Shown here: piece after piece, positions 59,703 to 64,000 of the stretch
Layout: the number at the start of each line of letters is the position of its first letter
Numbering within the stretch: the stretch's first letter is position 1
Assembly: GCF_901000735.1 (NCBI RefSeq)
Contig: NC_081543.1
Location: forward strand, 25,811,515-25,875,514
Source of the DNA: Corylus avellana
Lineage: Eukaryota; Streptophyta; Magnoliopsida; Fagales; Betulaceae
Direction of reading: 5' to 3'
DNA length: 64,000 nt
Notes under the pieces: generated by a model
The model's input: the letters and a program-made list of their open reading frames with translations, nothing else
What the model was told of the DNA's origin: nothing
The model's database searches: none
Position numbers and translations under genes: made by a program

Positions 59703-61980
59703 AAACTAAAGACTTTGAAGAGTTGTTTCAAATGACAAAACAGTCTTGAAGCACACACCATTAAACGTTTTAATGCACTTATCTCAGATTTGTTAGCAAA
59801 TAAATCAGGGTTACAAGAATGAATTTAGAATCTTTTATGTCTTTTAATAACGCTTGTAAAGCATGCTTGGGTTTAACATGTAAAGCATGCTTGGGGTTTA
59901 ACAAGTAAAGCACTAAAGTAGTCTTACTAAACAATGCAAACCTTATCGAAAAGGGGTTAATGGCTTGAATAAACCGTATGAAATAAAATTATAGATTATT
60001 AATAATTATGTACAATGCTTAAAATATGTACTTTATTCCGCATTTTTTTCATTGCATTAAAATAATACGTGAATTAATTGTTCCTGAAATTATGCATTTT
60101 CAAAAAAAAAAAAGACAATATTTGAGACTAGCATATTAAATATTAATAAATACAACACTTAATTTATCCAGTATAATAGTGACCAAAGTACGAGATAGGG
60201 GGTAGCTAACATATAAAAATAAAAAGAACAATCAAACAATACATTCTGCACCCATGCTCGCATTCGAAGATTTTTGGAAAATAATTTATCTAACTGAATT
60301 ATTTAGTTGGAATACTATATATCGACTATATACAGGCCAGGTTTCATATATGTTATCCATATATATAGAACTTTCTTTTCTTTTGTCCAATGAATTTGCC
60401 CAAATGTTTGGAATTGCCTTCTCGCTTGTCAGGTCCAGGTTGTGTCGATGCATTGATATAATTAAGACTTTATACTTAAGTCAATTATGACCCAACCCAT
60501 TTAATTCAATGGGTCAAACCCTTCAACTTCAACTTCAACTAGCTAATTAATTTCGTGTCGGATACAATTTGTATCATGTTCGTGGGTCATGTCAAAAATT
60601 GTCAACCCTTATGTTATGAGTCGGATTTGACAATGCATGTTATATATAAGACTATATAGGTCAACCATAAGTGTCACATTTAATTAACGAGTTAAAGCCC
60701 TTAACTCAAACATGCAAATTTTGCATTAAATTTGTATAGGATAAAAAATTTCCAGCCCTATCTAAAAGTTGCAAAATTTGGACTTTCTTGACATCGCGTG
60801 GATATATAATATCTTATACTACTACTAGATTCTTAATAGATGCGTTTGTGAATGCATATATGATCCAAAAAAAAAAAAAAAAGGTTAGAAACAAAAAGAG
60901 GAAAAAAGGAAGGCTAAAAAATGAATTTTAACCATACAAGCAAGGTGGCCATAGATTATATGGTTTGATCAACGGTCAACCCAATCAAAGTTACCTCATT
61001 TGTTTCACCCCGCAGAGTAGGTATATATGAATTGAAGAGGAGAAAGTTCTCAGTTATTGTTTTGAATTTGGCTCCATGGGAGGAAATGTGGTGCATGTGA
61101 AAGGCTCGCCATAGATTACAAGAATAATCCTTCCCATGTGAAAAAACCGTAGCTCATTGCTAACAAGCATATGCCCAAACGAGACAAAGCTAATTGGACA
61201 TAAATCTCGAAGGGTGGAATGAATGGCATCTTCTTTTGGGATTGCGTGTGTGTTTGTGTGTTGTGTATTCGTAGGGAGGACTGTTAACTTTTTGGAATTC
61301 CCCATGTGATGTGATGCAAGGTGTGTATTCAGGGAGGATTAAGACTTGTTAGAATTTCCCATGTGATGAGATGGAATAATTCACCTAGTTTAATTGAGAT
61401 TCCTTCATATTTTTTAAAATATAAGATTCTAATCATATTCTACAATTTGAACCTTCCATTTTATTTAACAGTCTAAACAAATGTAAAAATTTATGTGTTA
61501 CGAGCTAATATAATTGTTTTATAATATGAGCCCTCCATTTTATCTAATCTCACATGGCTAGCGGAAATATGATGGTTGTAGTAGATAGAAATATCATGCA
61601 TGCAGCATGACAGAATCTCACATGGAGTAATATCATAGCGGGATTCCGAGCAATAGGGCAACGATCGAGGTTGCCCAGGGTTTCACTTGCTTAATTAGAG
61701 ACAACTACAAGAAGAAGGCCCGGTCTGTCGGAGTACTACCTTGAATTATAAGGTCTCAATAAAATAAATTAATATAATATTATTTGGCACAAGCTAGTAA
61801 AGCTTATTTTCCCAATATAATTGATTAGATTTCTGTAATTAATGATCCGTCAGTAAATTATAGACTCTTTTAGGATTTTTTTTTTTTAATTTTTATTATT
61901 TGTTTTATTATCATAAAGGTATTCAAGACAGTATACTTAGTATGTGAACTCTAAATGGCCATTGTTTTATATTTTAGACA
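59703..61980. other. Intergenic flank, right arm of the inverted duplication
   Basis: Reverse match of 44850-47123, starting with the X target pentamer AAACT. No gene is supported; the 83-codon frame at 61054-61305 mirrors 45496-45747. Confidence 0.5.
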
Positions 61981-62007
61981 AAATTCAAACAATCATACTC
62001 ACAATTT

Positions 62008-62107
62008 ATTTCTTCTATCCCTAGCTATGGAGGAAAAAGTCACTTAATAAGAAAAGGCTTTTTCTTATTAAGTGACTTTTTCCTCCATAGCTAGGGATAG
62101 AAGAAAT
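62008..62107. repeat. Palindrome, 48-bp arms with 4-bp loop (right)
   Basis: Arms 62008-62055 and 62060-62107 are reverse complements around GGCT. It is the counterpart of 44662-44817, but the outer 28 bp of one arm are replaced, and a third copy of CTTATTAAGTGACTTTTTC follows at about 62114-62132. Confidence 0.85.
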
Positions 62108-62221
62108 CTTTTTCTTATTAAGTGACTTTTTCATATTAAGACTAGCATCCCTTTTTCCAAACTCGCAAGACCCAATGATGTCATCTTGTAATATCTTTCT
62201 TTATTTGTTAGCTGTAATATT

Positions 62222-62530
62222 GAAAACTCTTAGGAATATATATATAGAAAATATATTATATTTTTCATATATTCTATATTTGATTGGCATTAAAATATTC
62301 GCCTCCATTTAGTTAATGGAGGCGAATATATATTTGACATGTCCACACAAGAGAAGGGGTAAGGGGGATTCGAATTAGTAATCTCTACTTCACGAGGCGT
62401 GGTTCACAGCTGATTGAGCTACCCTTTAGGAACTCGATCTATTTAGTTAATATTGAAATGTTCTATTGGGAATAGAATATTTCAATATCAATCAAATATG
62501 AAATACATGAAATATTTCCGTATATTCTAA
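62222..62530. mobile_element. Composite inverted-repeat/SINE-like element (right)
   Basis: Mirror of 44243-44540; the tRNA-like part is on the minus strand (about 62360-62430). The (TA)n tail of the left copy is largely absent here. Confidence 0.45.
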
Positions 62531-63289
62531 CAATAACAAGCCATACATATTCAAGCGGTTACCTAGCTACTATGTTCTACATATATATTCCACTTCAATG
62601 GTTCAATGGAAGATAATTAAGTTACCGTTTTTCCAATTCACATGCTATCAGAACAAAAGTCCAGAATTTTAACATTATCTTTGAAATTTAACTTTTATTT
62701 TGATTAAAAACAAATTTATATGTTGAATTTTACTTATTGACTATATATATCACGATATAGAGATTTTAGGGGTGAGCTTTGAAGCAATTACGTGTACACT
62801 ACGAATAGTATCAAATATAGCACCCTAAAAATGAGAATGATTGAAGCTAATGACGTAGTGGAGTGGTTACAAGTATCTTGCTGTCATGATTATTGTAATC
62901 TCTGTGACATCTTATTTTTTACTCGAATTGACAAACTTATACCCATCTTGATAAATAGGCATCTAGCTAATGGTAAGGAAATGTTACACTGGAATGATTA
63001 TTATTTGAGAATAAGAAAGAGTATTACCAGAAGTATAAGAACTACACGTGTAATAGAATTATCATTTCTATTTATTGGTTTTAGTAACAATACATGACTG
63101 ACCAAATTTTTTTTTAACCAGAATAGAATCATATTTAAATACTATCACTGAGAAAAAAAAAATAGATTTTTTGGAATATTATTTTTAAAGCTATCCGATT
63201 CTTGGAGGATCTCTACTACTTTTTGAGATGAATATTCATTTAAGAGAATAGTTATTCCTAAGAGAATGTTTGTGATTGCGTTAGGAAAT
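62531..63289. other. AT-rich GH9 upstream flank (right)
   Basis: Mirror of about 43530-44240. The frame at 62792-63097 is longer than its counterpart but has no recognisable domain, and I do not support it as a gene. Confidence 0.35.
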
Positions 63290-63530
63290 AGGCTTTTAAA
63301 GTTAAAAATAGCTTTTTTTAAAAAGCCTCATTTTTAAGTTTTTGTTTTTTTTTTTTTCAAAAGTACGATTTCATCATTTTTAAAGTAAAAAATAAAAAAT
63401 AAAAAATAAAATCAAAGAAGTACTTTTGAAATATTTAACCAAACAGACCAGCGCTTTTTTTTTTTTTTTTTAGTACTTATAAGTACTAAAAATGTTTTTT
63501 AAGCTTTCTAATAGAATCTCAAACACGCTC
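63290..63530. mobile_element. Possible MITE upstream of GH9 (right)
   Basis: Mirror of 43269-43515 with the same imperfect inverted ends and internal poly-A/T tracts. Confidence 0.3.
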
Positions 63531-63653
63531 TAAGTAGCCCAACCAAATTACGGAATAGCTATCTAGGTCTATTCTTGTGAATCAAGCATGCTCTAAGCTA
63601 GGTAACTTTCATTAATATCCTGATTAGGTCATGATTCCTAGCAACATTGGCTC

Positions 63654-63660
63654 TATAAAT
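63654..63660 (+). promoter_or_regulatory. TATA box of the GH9 gene (right copy)
   Basis: TATAAAT lies about 50 bp upstream of the ATG at 63711. Confidence 0.6.
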
Positions 63661-63710
63661 ACTAAGCTCAAGTGCACCCTCTGCATGCAGATCCAGAAGA
63701 GTCAGATACA

Positions 63711-63947
63711 ATGGAGCATGGTGGAGTACTACTCACGGGACTGTTCTTGTTGTGGCATGTCTTGGCTAGTCAGATTAATGGGTTATCTGTTGAGGAACAA
63801 GGATTGTGCTCTTCTGCTTTTCACTATAAAGATGCCCTTGGCAAAGCTATCTTATTCTTTGAAGGGCAACGCTCAGGAAACTTGCCAGCAAGCCAGAGAG
63901 CAAAGTGGAGGGGAGACTCTGCAGTCTCTGATGGCAACCCTGATCAT
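63711..63947 (+). CDS. GH9 endo-1,4-beta-glucanase exon 1, second copy
   Basis: 79 codons ending at the donor GT at 63948, identical in layout to exon 1 at 42859-43095. It carries the signal peptide and the segment [20 protein letters not shown]. It differs by an Ala to Ser change after the signal peptide. The gene continues beyond the window. As with the WRKY copy, the surrounding noncoding DNA is also highly similar, so it is most simply the other allele of 41939-43095, placed in opposite orientation. Confidence 0.85.
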
Positions 63948-64000
63948 GTATGAAATTCATTCACCTTAACATTAATTAACGTGAAAAACAATATCCTTTT

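Overview
This is nuclear DNA of a flowering plant, almost certainly a eudicot. It is AT-rich, has spliced genes with GT-AG introns, and carries Athila-type Ty3/Gypsy retrotransposons, hAT miniature elements, a SINE-like unit and many CT/TA microsatellites. I cannot name the species; a heterozygous woody plant would fit. Eight runs of N (20553-20652, 22157-22256, 26539-26638, 26900-26978, 30200-30299, 33827-33926, 41839-41938, 51424-51523; seven are exactly 100 bases) cut the window into nine contigs.

Layout. 1-6730: the last six exons of a plus-strand WDR7-like WD40 gene. 7487-7678: a hAT MITE with an intact 8-bp target duplication. 8276-10888: a complete two-exon WRKY group IIc gene on the minus strand. 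10900-13064: intergenic tandem repeats. 13070-20552: the 3' end of Athila element 'X' (3' LTR and 3' noncoding region), interrupted by the 3' end of a second Athila, 'Y'. 20653-28722: a near-identical direct repeat of about 10160-20552, continuing through the decayed pol and gag of Y to 33826. 33927-41838: a third Athila, 'D', on the plus strand. 41939-51423: the 5' half of a GH9 endoglucanase gene (minus strand), its upstream DNA, the 5' LTR of X and X gag cut by a hAT fragment. 51524-64000: an inverted near-copy of that region, with the start of Y, X pol, X gag, X 5' LTR, the same flank and GH9 exon 1 (plus strand).

Main inference. The ends of the two nested elements match across contigs. 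The Y 3' LTR is followed by ATGTG (plus-strand CACAT at 17431-17435 and 26387-26391), and the same pentamer precedes the Y LTR start at 51573 (CACAT, 51574-51578). The X 3' LTR is followed by AGTTT (plus-strand AAACT at 13065-13069 and 22675-22679), and the same pentamer precedes the X 5' LTR (47119-47123; AAACT at 59703-59707). So X, with Y nested in its 3' noncoding region, probably bridges the WRKY side and the GH9 side. The natural order would be WDR7 - WRKY - X[Y] - GH9. The direct and inverted duplications are then best read as two haplotypes of one locus placed side by side, with the 33927-51423 contigs misplaced or mis-oriented.

Gene content is ordinary: a trafficking-type WD40 protein, a WRKY transcription factor and a secreted cell-wall glucanase, with no sign of an operon-like relationship. 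The retrotransposons are all broken by stops, frameshifts or gaps. I see no clearly new biological system. The most unusual signals are the nested-element reconstruction, conserved short motif arrays inside the LTRs (one amplified three-fold), repeated polypurine-like signals, and a perfect 76-bp palindrome that differs between the two copies.
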